A stretch of DNA of 38,136 bases, from contig RBZT01000490.1 in the NCBI GenBank assembly GCA_003693705.1, positions 1-38,136 of the forward strand, read 5' to 3'. The DNA is from Polymyxa betae. Lineage: Eukaryota; Endomyxa; Phytomyxea; Plasmodiophorida; Plasmodiophoridae. This document shows positions 9,121-18,941 of the stretch, one piece after another (positions within the stretch are counted from its first letter, which is position 1; each line of letters starts with the position of its first letter). The notes below the pieces were generated by a model. It was not told where the DNA came from. It was given only the letters and a program-made list of their open reading frames with translations, and searched no databases. The position numbers and the translations under genes are program-made.

Positions 9121-11358
9121 TTATTCGATGGGATCGCGCAGGGTCAAGTCGCAGACATACAGAGATGCGATTTCCTCGGCTGATTTGTTGTTCAGGTTGG
9201 AAAGCTTCTTGAGTAGCGCTGTTGGATCGTCAACAGCCAGAGCACCCAAAGTCAGAAATTTGTTCTGAAGAATGGCGTTCAGGTTCGCATCACGATTACG
9301 AGCATGACCCGCTGGGTACATGACCAGATCGCTATCGTGAAGATCACCGCTCTTGTCGGTGATCATAACTGAAGTCGGAATACCATTGGGATATCGCGAA
9401 TCGTATTCCTAACATTTATCAGTAAACAGCATTGAGATACTGATGGAACCTACAGGTCCTCCATGCTCGAACGAAATCTTCTCCATCAATTTACGAGTGT
9501 CCTGACACCTCAGGGCGTCGGCACCGAAATCGCTGGGGGTCAGAATCAGATTCTGCCAGAGAGCGTCGGAACCTTGTTTGGAGATTTCGGCAATTTTCTG
9601 GGGTCCTGTGAAACCGTTTCAAATAGCAAACGAATCCCGATCTAATGGACCTACCAAGACGCATAGCCTTTATGATCAGTCTGGAAACAATGAAGACCAT
9701 GGAGTGGTCAGCAGATTGACGGGTCGTTGGCTTGCGTTTTGCCGGATCTCCAATGATACCGAAAGCAGGTTCGTATGCAACAATCTGATCCACAAAGTTT
9801 TGACTAATCCTCCTTCAAAATGAAAAAAAAAATCACCTTGATAGATTTGATGGCGTCAATCGACTCGGAGAGCCGAGGCGACGCCTGAAGGAGATCCAGG
9901 ACTCCTGATTATCGCTGTGAGATTCACTGCAACGATTCCGTGAATCGTTATGCACCTTGTAATGCGCCAGCAGACTGGTGCTCATACAAACCAAGCTTGA
10001 AGTGCATACCCATGACGGCAAAATCGTCTCCGCTGTGACTCAAGACGATATCGAAAGGGGAAGCATTATCACCTGAAATGTTGGTTGATAGAAGCATCGG
10101 TCTCTGTTACTACCTTTTGGAGTAGGCTCAAAGAAACGGAAGATGGCCTCCGGATTCCTGAAAATGTCGGCGGGCCCAACAAAGCCATTCATCGAGCGAT
10201 GCATGGACAGGATGGCAACCTCTGTTAGGATTAAGTTCCTAAAAGATGCCGTTTGATATGAAAAGCACCTGTGCTCAATGCAGCGCTGGAACCTTTTGAG
10301 TCACTGAGCTGATGTCCAGCTCGAATTGCTCGGAAAGGAATGTAATGGGCAACCACCATTCCAATAGCAGATTCGATCTATCGAATCAGTGAGCAATATG
10401 TGAGAAAAGGATGCCACGAGAGACACCTGTTTCTCAGTAGCGTTTAGCAGAGCGCCATACGTAGCTGCAGAAGCAATTGCACCGTGAACGACGTCTTGAT
10501 CAGCCAAATCAGAATGCAGTCAAAACCACGAAACTGAAGACATACGATCGATTTTGTAAGTTTTCAGACTGAAAACTTCTGCAAGACGGCCACGGATTTC
10601 ATCCAAAAGAATCATGGCTTTGGTCGCCATCTTTCCGTCTAAACCCTGAGCGATGCCATTGTTGAGAATCCAGTACAACGAGGCCCTGGGACTGAGTTAC
10701 CTTCATTTGACAAGCAGCGATTACCACAGGATAAAAGTCTGAGGAACAGCTCAATTAGAGATTTTCACTCTGCTTTTCACAAACCGTTGTGGCCAAACTC
10801 TCCAGCCATGTGTCCCTTTCCAAAACCAGAATTGTATCTACAAGTTTTTTTAATACGAAGCAACCAGACAGAGCGATGCTTACCCAAAGACGGTCCCATT
10901 CGAGTCCCATTCTCTCACAGCAGCACAGTTAGCACAGATAGCCTATACTATTTAAAACAACATATCGATTGCAGAAATATACCGGTCACCTTCTCAGGTG
11001 CGACAAGCTTGTTGGAACCAAACACAGTGGCACCATTCTGCCACGAATACTTCAGAGCTTCTTCACGCAAGACAGTGGGTGCATTGGTTCGTAAGGCTAG
11101 AGCGGAAAGGCCACAAATCACAGAATCGGTATGAAACTGCTCGACTTTATCAATGACAGCCGGATTCGGGCCCGTTCCGAGAGAGCCATTAAGAAACTCT
11201 TTCGCAAATCGAGCGATTCCTTGTGCCTGCACCAAAACATCGGCCAAGCGCTCGCGAATCGCTTGACAGGGGTAACTAGTTACCTGGTTGGTGTTGCGGG
11301 CAAGAACGGTGGCGGTTTTGCCAGCTCGGGCGATTTTGTCGGCGACCGAGAAACTCAT
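9121..11358 (-). CDS. MmgE/PrpD family enzyme (2-methylcitrate dehydratase-like)
   Basis: Fourteen exons on the minus strand: 11358-11284, 11226-10990, 10942-10884, 10837-10785, 10738-10701, 10645-10546, 10494-10427, 10377-10269, 10221-10114, 10072-9956, 9904-9837, 9784-9655, 9605-9454, 9408-9121 (1602 bases, 533 residues). Introns are 41-57 bases. Conserved blocks include VREWDSNGTVFG, HMAGEFGHNDFYPVV, IDHVVHGAIASAA, VVAHYIPFRAIRAGHQLSDS, PTTRQSADHSM and KISFEHGGPEYD. The family includes 2-methylcitrate dehydratase (propionate breakdown in mitochondria) and cis-aconitate decarboxylase; sequence alone does not decide between them. The N-terminus (SVADKIARAGKTATVLAR) could be a mitochondrial presequence. 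The first intron is also readable in frame, so a 552-residue form is possible. The gene ends only 22 bases from the convergent CCDC113 stop. Confidence 0.9.
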
Positions 11359-11774
11359 TCTGGCCAACTAATGAAAAAATGGAGAGGAACGATTAGTGGA
11401 GTGAGGTGGCTGGAGGGACCTCCTCACTTAACCTATGCAGTTTGTTAGAAGGCCGCAGACCCAGGAAGCGTGGGGGCCACCCAACCCAACAAGCGGAACC
11501 CCGTGTGTGCTGTTTGCACATTGCAGTCATTGCGTGAATTGGCATTGCGGCTATCATACCATCTGAAAGATGCTAGTATGCCGTCTTAAAGCAGGTTGAA
11601 ATCGGAACTCAATATGGAGTGTCGACTGAGTCGCTTTAATGAAGCAGATACTATGCTTCAGATATAACCGTTTGCAAAAAAAAGCTTTAGTGATTAATTG
11701 AGTTGACTATCCTTTACGCAGGACAGGTCCTTCCTTCACATCCTCTGCTTACGAAACCTATGGTAGCTTTAGTC
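11359..11774. other. Intergenic region upstream of the PrpD-like gene
   Basis: About 415 bases holding the promoter side of the PrpD-like gene and the 3' end of the LPMO gene. A plus-strand open stretch running to 11448 is only the reverse of the first PrpD exon. No other gene seen. Confidence 0.6.
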
Positions 11775-13185
11775 TTATGGAAACAGTGCCTGGATAGGAA
11801 TACCTCCGTTTGAGCATAGAACTCCATTGCTCCCTGTAGAGAACAGGGATGATGCTCTTCCTGCATCACAAACATAGAAGTTTGGGCAACTACGACATTC
11901 TGAATCAGCCACCATTACTTAGTGGCAAATCAAGCGATACCAATTTCCAGGATAGCATTTCACTGATTGGCTGTTAGGGGCGCAAGTCATTGATGGAGAA
12001 GGTGCTGGTGGTGAAGGCAGTGGTGGCCTTGGCGTTGGTGCAGGTGCTGGAGGCAATGGCCTTGGCGTTGGTACAGGAGTCATTGTTCTAGGTGTTGGTG
12101 ATGGTGTTGGTATCGCCAAAGGTGTACAAGCTTGGTTTCGGCAGATGCCCGAGTTAACGTCAACAAAGATCCCATTAGAGCAAACCGTTCCTGGCGGAAC
12201 AATTTGATTGCGGTAGGCTATGCCTAAAGCACATAGGGTAAAAGTAGGGCAGCTGTATAGAGTTTCAGCATAGAACAATAAACCTCAGATAGAATGACCA
12301 ACCAGTTGCCTTGCTCACAGTATACTCCATCTGTCTGTTTGCTGCAGTCCAAGAGATTCGTAGAAACGGTCGGCGCCGGGGTCAATACAGGTGTAGGAGC
12401 ATTGTTATTGGGACTGGGTTTAGGAACTAACGGGCCAAAGGTCGGATTACCACCAAGCGTTGCTACGGGTGGTCCAGTGAAAAAAAACGGGGCAGCTGGA
12501 TCGTATGGGTTTCGATAAGCGCCCAGCGTATCACTCAGTGGAAGGTGGCCAGGTACTGTCACCATCGGCGATGGCAGGATCCCGTTTGACAGGCCAAGGA
12601 TCACGACGTCGACGCATTGCGAATAGAATTCGACTGCCGGCCAGCGATGCAGCGCGTACCATTCCCAGCGAAGCACACAGTGATCACACTATTCCACACA
12701 CTATCAATATGACAATAATGGGTAGGCATAATGAACGACTTTGGGCAGATAGGCAGGTAACGTTACTTGCTGCAGCTGATCGTTGATGTTCTTGCATTCA
12801 GCGAACTGGGCGATCTTGAACCACTTCATCTGGACTGGATTGGCATAAGTGTCGTAGCTCAGGTACAGGAAGCAGTCGCCAACGTGCGGTGCTGATCACC
12901 AGTTAAGGGACGATGCAGAATTCGGTCGCCTCGCCTACCAGACATAAACCATTCCACTTGGAATGTGGATCCAGCGATCAGCGTCAGGGTCGGATCCATT
13001 GGCGGGAGATTACGACAGACGAACATGCTGTCGAAGCTGGTTGGTGCATTTGAGATGTAATCGGGCGTGTTTGTTAGCTCATCTCGAGTAGTCGGCATTG
13101 TAAGACGGCCATGACATGCAGCTTGCTCGAATGATAACAGGATGAGAGTGAAAATAATGCAGAGGTGAAGATTGCTATGTTTCAT
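11775..13185 (-). CDS. Secreted copper LPMO-like protein with two hevein/CBM18-like modules
   Basis: Five exons on the minus strand: 13185-12939, 12891-12767, 12688-12303, 12252-11941, 11889-11775 (1185 bases, 394 residues). A hydrophobic signal peptide (1-24) ends right before His25 (HGRLTMPTTR), as needed for the N-terminal copper-binding histidine of lytic polysaccharide monooxygenases. The second brace histidine is His85 in SAPHVGDC, created exactly by splicing, and Tyr146 in EFYSQC is a candidate axial residue. The catalytic part is small (about 25-155). A Pro/Thr/Asn linker leads to cysteine module 1 (239-277), a Pro-rich linker (298-342) to module 2 (343-381). Both modules have spacing C-x8-C-x4-CC-x5-C-x16-C; the first five cysteines match hevein/CBM18. 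Likely oxidises chitin or a similar polysaccharide outside the cell. The AA family cannot be named by eye. Confidence 0.83.
11890..11940 (-). other. Intron inside cysteine module 2 of the LPMO gene
   Basis: A 51-base phase-2 intron in the same codon as in module 1 (GN-C|CPNF). Reading through it would end the protein early at a TAA, so the second module depends on this splice. Confidence 0.75.
12253..12302 (-). other. Intron inside cysteine module 1 of the LPMO gene
   Basis: A 50-base phase-2 intron splitting the first codon of the CC pair (GN-C|CPTF). Splicing replaces the unspliced Trp reading by Cys and creates the CC motif. The equivalent intron in module 2 is at the same codon and phase. 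Confidence 0.75.
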
Positions 13186-13486
13186 GATATCGGGTATCTG
13201 AAAAATCAATGCAACGTGGTCTGCGTGAGAAGTTTTCATTCAGTTCGAATCGCGGGGTACGGTTTCCAATGCCAGGTAGCAGTTTCAGAAGATTTTTGTT
13301 CCTTGTCCTGATCATGAAATGAGGAGTTCATGTTTTCTTCGAGCACATTGCCAATAATCTGGAACAAACTGATCGAAAAAAGTCACGCTACTTCCTGATC
13401 GCTTCGACACATGGGCTCTGAGGGCTCCAATAGAAAGGCAAAGATTCTGTAATAAATAATGTGCAAAACTAAGCGGAGAATTTCTG

Positions 13487-16029
13487 CTATACAAAATTAT
13501 CAGAGGAAGGACCTTGACCAGTAACAATGACAGCAGAGTCAGCTCCAGTTGATTGCTCGATATTTTGCAACGTATGGCCATTTTGTGATTGCAGAGAATC
13601 AAGAACAGAAACATCAAAAATTTTGACATTCTCAGCGGTCCATGAGATTGGGCATGATCTGTATGACTATTTAGCCGAATGCTCAAAAAGAAAGTATTTT
13701 TGTCAACGCACAGGAACACGACTTCCCACGAATAAGCGAGAAAGAAGACTGCTGTTTCTGCAGAGTCCTCGTAGCTGAATTTCTGGATAACTGGGACGTT
13801 CCATTCAGCAGGAAACTGAAAAGAGCGATGTTATTTGATAGGCTTCAAAGGACGTTGACTGACCACAGACCTGGTAGCTACGAGCTTCTAATCGCAGGAC
13901 ATCCTGAATAGTACCAACACTGGAATTTTCAGGCAATTCCCGAAGATTGAGCCTATCTATGAAATTATGCACCTGGAGTCTGATTATTCGGAGATATTAT
14001 GAAGAATCATTGAGTTACCAATATCCAAAGATGTTGGGCTACAGCTCCAAATTCTGGGTCGTGATTGAAGGGTTCCAGAACCTTCTGATCGTGCATTAAG
14101 CAATATAGAAGGGATATGTTTTCCGAAAGATTCCCGCTCGATAGACAGGCGCAAATTGCATCCAATAACAGTCGGATGAATTCACCTTAAAATCAAAATA
14201 AGTCAAGACATTTCCAGTCAACAGAAACTCACCAAAAGTGGACATGCTTTCTACAGATACATCTTCATCGCAGAACGAGCTGCGTCGTAAATGCTGATCA
14301 TGCGAAGAATCCTGAATAAAAAATCAGCATTGTCAACAGAACGGCATTTGTTTATGGTTACCGAATGTTGACCTTGTTGATTGAGTTTTTTGGCGATTCG
14401 AGTATACCTTCTGGATAAGGCACCTAACAGACTGACCAATCGTTGTGCGGTATGCTCGTGAATGTTGGTAGCATGAGGAGAGAGATTACAGAGAGCGGCA
14501 AGACAGTTGCTGTGCAAATAGGTGTCTTTCGATGTCGCCTGATTTTTCTGCATTGTTTGGAGCAAAACCGTCATTACCAGGCTTCCAAGACTTATATCCT
14601 GGAGGAGAAATTCTGTAAACCAAGGCACATTGCTGATGATTAATCGCCGATGGGCATTATCACAAAAAGAGTCATCCTAATGCTGGTTTCAGATAATGCT
14701 GATTCACATTGCAGCTTACATTGGTAAGAATAAGAAGAATGACAATAATCATGTACATTTGGTTCGAGTCGTACCTCTCCTCGGTGTATGCCATTTCAAG
14801 CAATGGCATTACAAGAACGTCGACGTCAGATTTCGAATATATAAACTCACAAAACAAGCGGTTGTAACGAATCAATGTGAAAAGCAGCAGAATCGCGAAG
14901 TTTCTGGCAGTCTTATGAAATAAGCATTGAACTAATGCCTGGTAAAGGGTAAATTGTGACAGCAAAGCATTTTAAACCGAAGTTACCTCAAACAATCGAT
15001 CGAAAGATACCTCTCCAGATACCGGTCTGGAGTAATCATTGTCGATATCAGAAATGCCAGAAAGCGCTGTTCTGAACCGAGTTCTGTCTCCTGTCTGATG
15101 GACCAGCAAAAGAACGAGAAACGCAGCACTGTCGGAGAGCAACGAGTTGCTCTCTTTTTTTGAGAATAAAATGCGATAAATTTGGAACGGCCAAAGAAAC
15201 ATATTCATAAACGACTGCCCAAGGTAGGAGAACCAAGAAGTTTTCGCTTTCGGGGAGTTGATTGGTGAGAAGGCAGATGTAGGTGATTTCAACGAATAGA
15301 GATAGAGGAGCTTCTCGCATAGTGGAGGAGTCCTGGAACCCAGACGTGAAAAAAATAAATCCAAGAACAGGTTTCTTTCATTTTCATCTTCATATAGCTG
15401 AGTGGAGAGAAGCACCAATAGCAAATAAGAAACTTCGAGCAGGAAATCGAGATTCTCATTTGTCGCTTCGACTTTCAAACAAACATCGACAATGAGAGTC
15501 AGCAGCCGTTCTGGAAGCGGTAATTCCGACTTCGACTGTTCATGCTCTGGCAGAATGACGATCGAAATGGCATGCGAGCTATCCGTGAATTTGTTCTCCA
15601 AATGTTGCTGCAGCTGCTCACTGCTTAGATTTTCGCAAAATGCCTAAACCGAAAAGTAAGCATTGTACTCACTCAATTGCAAAAAGACTTCTAAACCTTC
15701 AGAAAGGTTCTTGCAAGAAAGATCATATTAGTTGTTCCAGGCAAGACGGGCGCCCCATGAAGGATGTCGCCCAGATTCTCACAAACAAGTCCAAGAAGAA
15801 CATTCAGATTGCGACTGTCCAGATTGTTTTGGATCATTCGTTCGCAGACGATATTGACAACTCTTGTAACCTGGTTCTTGTCCAGGTGATCTAAGGCGAA
15901 ACGGATTTCGTGTAATCGGTTCCAGAAGGCATGGTTGGGCGGTAGGCTCCGGGGCCCAGACAGCAGCGATAGAACGGAATCATCACCATCGACAAGCTGC
16001 TGTTCGGCGACAGAGAGACCTCCGCCCAT
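13487..16029 (-). CDS. DYM: Dymeclin (Golgi-associated protein)
   Basis: Nine exons on the minus strand: 16029-15697, 15643-14987, 14938-14720, 14676-14362, 14311-14233, 14185-14019, 13972-13871, 13815-13723, 13630-13487 (2109 bases, 702 residues). The protein begins MGGGLS, keeping the glycine that is myristoylated in known dymeclins. Family landmarks follow: HAFWNRL near the start, MYMIIVILLILTN, then ISLGSLVMTVL, YLHSNCLAALCNLS, AQRLVSLLGALS, and near the end a YEDSAE..FFLAYSWE block like the conserved C-terminal acidic/aromatic segment. Dymeclin is a helical peripheral membrane protein of the early Golgi that affects trafficking. The last intron (about 92 bases) is longer than the rest and its donor is uncertain; the C-terminal 48 codons after it are well composed. 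Confidence 0.9.
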
Positions 16030-16518
16030 GAAATCGTGCGACTTCTTAAAAAGGCCAGACCGCCTTTATCGAAATAATCGCTTAAAATGTCACAAAACTC
16101 CGTTGTTTTTGCTGATAAAAGATAATGTTTCAGAGATAGAGACACATTCTGCATCAACTTGATAGTCGGCAGCTCTTTAAGTGCATGTGAGGGTGCTGTA
16201 TCATGCTAATTGAATCTATCTCTTTGATAGGATTGGATTAGCGTAGACGCTGATCTTTGCCGACAGGCGGCGATGTTTTCTAAGCGCAAGGGTGAAGTCA
16301 GCTCAGCAAACTGGTTTGGGCTAGGCAGATGAGAGATTATCATCAGTGAGTTCTCGCAGGGTCTGACTCAGCTGAAAGACCTCAGACCAACACGTATTAA
16401 CTCGTCCTACGAAATGAAGAAACCTGTCCAATAACAGTAACGAGACGGCATATATAGGCTAAGAGGAGTATATAAACAATTTTATGCTATGATAAATAAA
16501 TAGGGGATTTGCAGGCAC
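16030..16518. other. Intergenic region upstream of dymeclin
   Basis: About 490 bases between the dymeclin start and the TFIP11 stop, both on the minus strand. Short unrelated open frames only. It must include the dymeclin promoter and the TFIP11 3' end; TATGATAAATAAATAG near 16490 lies just beyond the TFIP11 stop. Confidence 0.55.
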
Positions 16519-18657
16519 TCATTGTCGGGCAACCTGTAGCAGATCTGATAGACCGATAGCCACCCAACGATCCCTGTCTGCAGATCTTTTCGGCAAGTAA
16601 TAGACACAGTTGCTCTCCAGATAGATATTGGCATTTCCAAACGTGAAAATCTGTTTGCCTTGGAACCTTCCCAGTTTCATATTGGGCGCAAACTCGAGAT
16701 CGTTCATCTCAGCGTATTTAGCGACCAGATCACGAATGTGCAGCGAAGCCGGTGCCGGAGCCGCACCAGTAAACGAATCGCGGCCCAGTTTCGGTTGCTC
16801 CTTCGTCGTTTTTTGCTCACGCAGGAGCCGATCTGAATCGATGCGTTGCAAAATCTGATGCAGTAGCAGCTGGGCGTCACCACCACTGATTTGGCAGCTA
16901 ATCAACATCAGCACGTTGCGCAACATCCGTTGAGTTCGTGGCGCCTCAATCAAGCTGCCATTGAACAGCGATTTCCAACGCGGATACCATTCCAAAAGCG
17001 CCGAATAGTCGGGGCTTTGCTGCATCCAGACCTGAACCGAGCGTAGCAATCTCGGCCAGATCGAGGTTTCCAACAATGTCAACACGATGGGTTCGCCCAG
17101 GAGCTCGCTCCATTGAAGCAGCCAGCCGATAGCGGGCAGATCGGCAGCCACATACCTTGGCGCGAGCGCCTGCTCAACCAAAGCCTGGCGGAATTTCGGT
17201 ATGACAGCCTGCTCCATCAATCGGTTCAGATCGCGTTGCCCGAACACGTTGCGCCAAGGCTGCAGTGCCTGAAGTGCGGATGGATCGTCAGGCGACCATT
17301 GCGACAGAACATTGATAAATCGCCGGGAGATCTGCTCGTGGACGGAATGCAGACGTTGTTCACCGAGGATTGGCAGCCATGGATGCGCCCAAACATGCGT
17401 CTGGACAATGTCTTGTAGAGGATGACATTGCTGTGCGACCCATAGAAGGGCCGGGATCAGGACGGTGTCGTATACGGAATTCAGTACGGATGGCGACAGC
17501 GCTGGCGACCAGGCCGCGATAGCCTCAGAGAGGACGTCGCAGTCACGAACCAGGTCCAACGACATCAACGTCGAACGCAGCTTCGGAAGGATCAGCGTGC
17601 TGCAAACGTCGTCGTAGGCGGCGGTCGGCAGAAGGAACCGCCACCTTTTGAAAACATCCGGCAGAGAGCCGCGATCCAGAATCGGATTGGAAACCCCGTT
17701 CAATGCTTGCGCCATGAACGGCGTCATCAAGGACACGGCCAAGTTTTCGAGGCGGAACTCGCGGTACTCGTTTTGGAAACTGTGCTGCAGCATCTCAAAG
17801 ACGTCAGCGGCCGCCGAGAATGATAGGCGCTCGGCGCTGTTCGGTTGCAGGCGCGCCGAAACTTTTGTAATAATAGCCTGGACCTGCTCAAGACGTTGCA
17901 CCATCTGCGACGACGCCGTCATTTTGGATTGAAGGACGTCACGACGTGCTTCGAGCGCCTCAATCTCGTTCCTGTTAATTAAGCGTTTTCTTTCGAGCTT
18001 TTCGATGTCAGATTCGGCCAGGTTGACGAGCAGCTGAAGATTGTGCTCTAGTTCGGGTAGAACGCTGTTGACCGCATTTTCGCCTTTCTCTTCGTCGACA
18101 GTTCGTAAATCGCCGAACGATTTCACTTTGGCGCCATTACGGGATGTCATGTCGACGAATGTTGTCGATGTCATGCGATTCTCCAATTTCATATCGAGCA
18201 TTTCCTGAGCGGTCTTATAAATAACCGGCTGCTGGACAGCATCACGGCGCCAGTTCTGTTTCGCTCGAGGTGGTTTCGGGCGATCATCGACCTTTCTTTT
18301 CGGCTTCGACTCGGGTTTCGAATCGACATCGTTAAATCCTAGACCCATTCCAACCGGGCGTTGCTTCGCTTCGATCGGTGCCGCGATACCCGTCTCTTGC
18401 TTGCCCAGGCGTCCTTTGAAGCCAAATTTGGCCAGATATTTACTGCCGAACCCCTTCGTATGCTTCTCGAAATCGGCCTGTTTCACTTCGGTGGGCCTGG
18501 CTGGCGGCGGTGGCCGCCAATTACTGGCCATCGCTGACGGTTCCGAAGGAGCAGACACAAATGGAACCGAGCCATTTCTTTGACCGTCGTCGCCTGCATC
18601 ATAGGTCTGCCTGACGAATCGATCGCTGGTAAATTCACCCTCGTCCGAGCTCGACAT
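16519..18657 (-). CDS. TFIP11: TFIP11/Ntr1-like spliceosome-disassembly G-patch protein
   Basis: Intronless, 712 residues from the ATG at 18657. The start is chosen because the further upstream frame (to 18729) reads through a repeated promoter element, and because the acidic leader MSSSDEGEFTSDRFV is typical of the family. A G-patch follows at about residues 67-110 (KGFGSKYLAKFG..LGKQETGI..PIEAKQRPVGMGLGF), then a basic segment, a coiled coil (about 195-260), and a long GCFC-type helical domain to the C-terminus with the MKLGRFQGKQIFTFGN..IYLE ending. Known orthologues recruit and activate the DEAH helicase Prp43/DHX15 during spliceosome disassembly in the nucleus. The lack of introns over 2.1 kb stands out here. 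Confidence 0.93.
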   Translation of the reverse strand: MSSSDEGEFTSDRFVRQTYDAGDDGQRNGSVPFVSAPSEPSAMASNWRPPPPARPTEVKQADFEKHTKGFGSKYLAKFGFKGRLGKQETGIAAPIEAKQRPVGMGLGFNDVDSKPESKPKRKVDDRPKPPRAKQNWRRDAVQQPVIYKTAQEMLDMKLENRMTSTTFVDMTSRNGAKVKSFGDLRTVDEEKGENAVNSVLPELEHNLQLLVNLAESDIEKLERKRLINRNEIEALEARRDVLQSKMTASSQMVQRLEQVQAIITKVSARLQPNSAERLSFSAAADVFEMLQHSFQNEYREFRLENLAVSLMTPFMAQALNGVSNPILDRGSLPDVFKRWRFLLPTAAYDDVCSTLILPKLRSTLMSLDLVRDCDVLSEAIAAWSPALSPSVLNSVYDTVLIPALLWVAQQCHPLQDIVQTHVWAHPWLPILGEQRLHSVHEQISRRFINVLSQWSPDDPSALQALQPWRNVFGQRDLNRLMEQAVIPKFRQALVEQALAPRYVAADLPAIGWLLQWSELLGEPIVLTLLETSIWPRLLRSVQVWMQQSPDYSALLEWYPRWKSLFNGSLIEAPRTQRMLRNVLMLISCQISGGDAQLLLHQILQRIDSDRLLREQKTTKEQPKLGRDSFTGAAPAPASLHIRDLVAKYAEMNDLEFAPNMKLGRFQGKQIFTFGNANIYLESNCVYYLPKRSADRDRWVAIGLSDLLQVARQ

Positions 18658-18701
18658 GACATGAACTGAAAGAGAGCGACGCCTTTCCAAAGATAACGTT
18701 A

Positions 18702-18836
18702 AATTGCGCACTCGACAAAATTCCTCCAAAATGTCTCGATAACATCAAAGTTGCGCACTCAGAAAACGCTTTTCCCTTCAAATTGCGCTCAGAAAAAGTG
18801 TTTAAGAATCGGAATCATAAAAATTGCGCCCTCGAG
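18702..18836. promoter_or_regulatory. Four-copy TTGCGC element in the TFIP11/RagC divergent promoter
   Basis: Within the 284-base gap between the two divergent start codons there are four similar units: AATTGCGCACTCGACAAAA (about 18702-18720), AGTTGCGCACTCAGAAAAC (18749-18767), AATTGCGCTCAGAAAAA (18781-18797) and AATTGCGCCCTCGAGA (18822-18837). Each is TTGCGC plus (A/C)CTC or CTC, then a short purine run. All are in the same orientation, 30-48 bases apart. The core recalls E2F-type TTSGCGC sites in its GCGC centre, but no factor can be assigned. Confidence 0.55.
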
Positions 18837-18941
18837 ATATTCCCCCCTCGAGAAAAGTCACTAAATAAGTTGTCATGTATTTAAACACGGCTCGCAGTAA
18901 ACCAGCTACAATTTCACTCTATATTGTCGCCATTTGTTTTC

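Noticed and set aside
12294..12786. Plus-strand Gly/Val-rich open frames opposite the LPMO gene
   Set aside because: They are antisense to the Pro/Thr-rich linker; low-complexity coding sequence often leaves the opposite strand open.
13312..13719. Minus-strand 135-codon open frame downstream of the dymeclin YSWE block, with hydrophobic stretches suggesting a membrane protein
   Set aside because: A splice to 13630 puts the same DNA into another frame with soluble, dymeclin-compatible sequence and a stop at 13487; the hydrophobicity comes from the shifted reading.
18658..18729. N-terminal extension of TFIP11 by 24 codons
   Set aside because: It reads through one copy of the TTGCGC promoter element and starts with residues unlike the family, so the ATG at 18657 is preferred.
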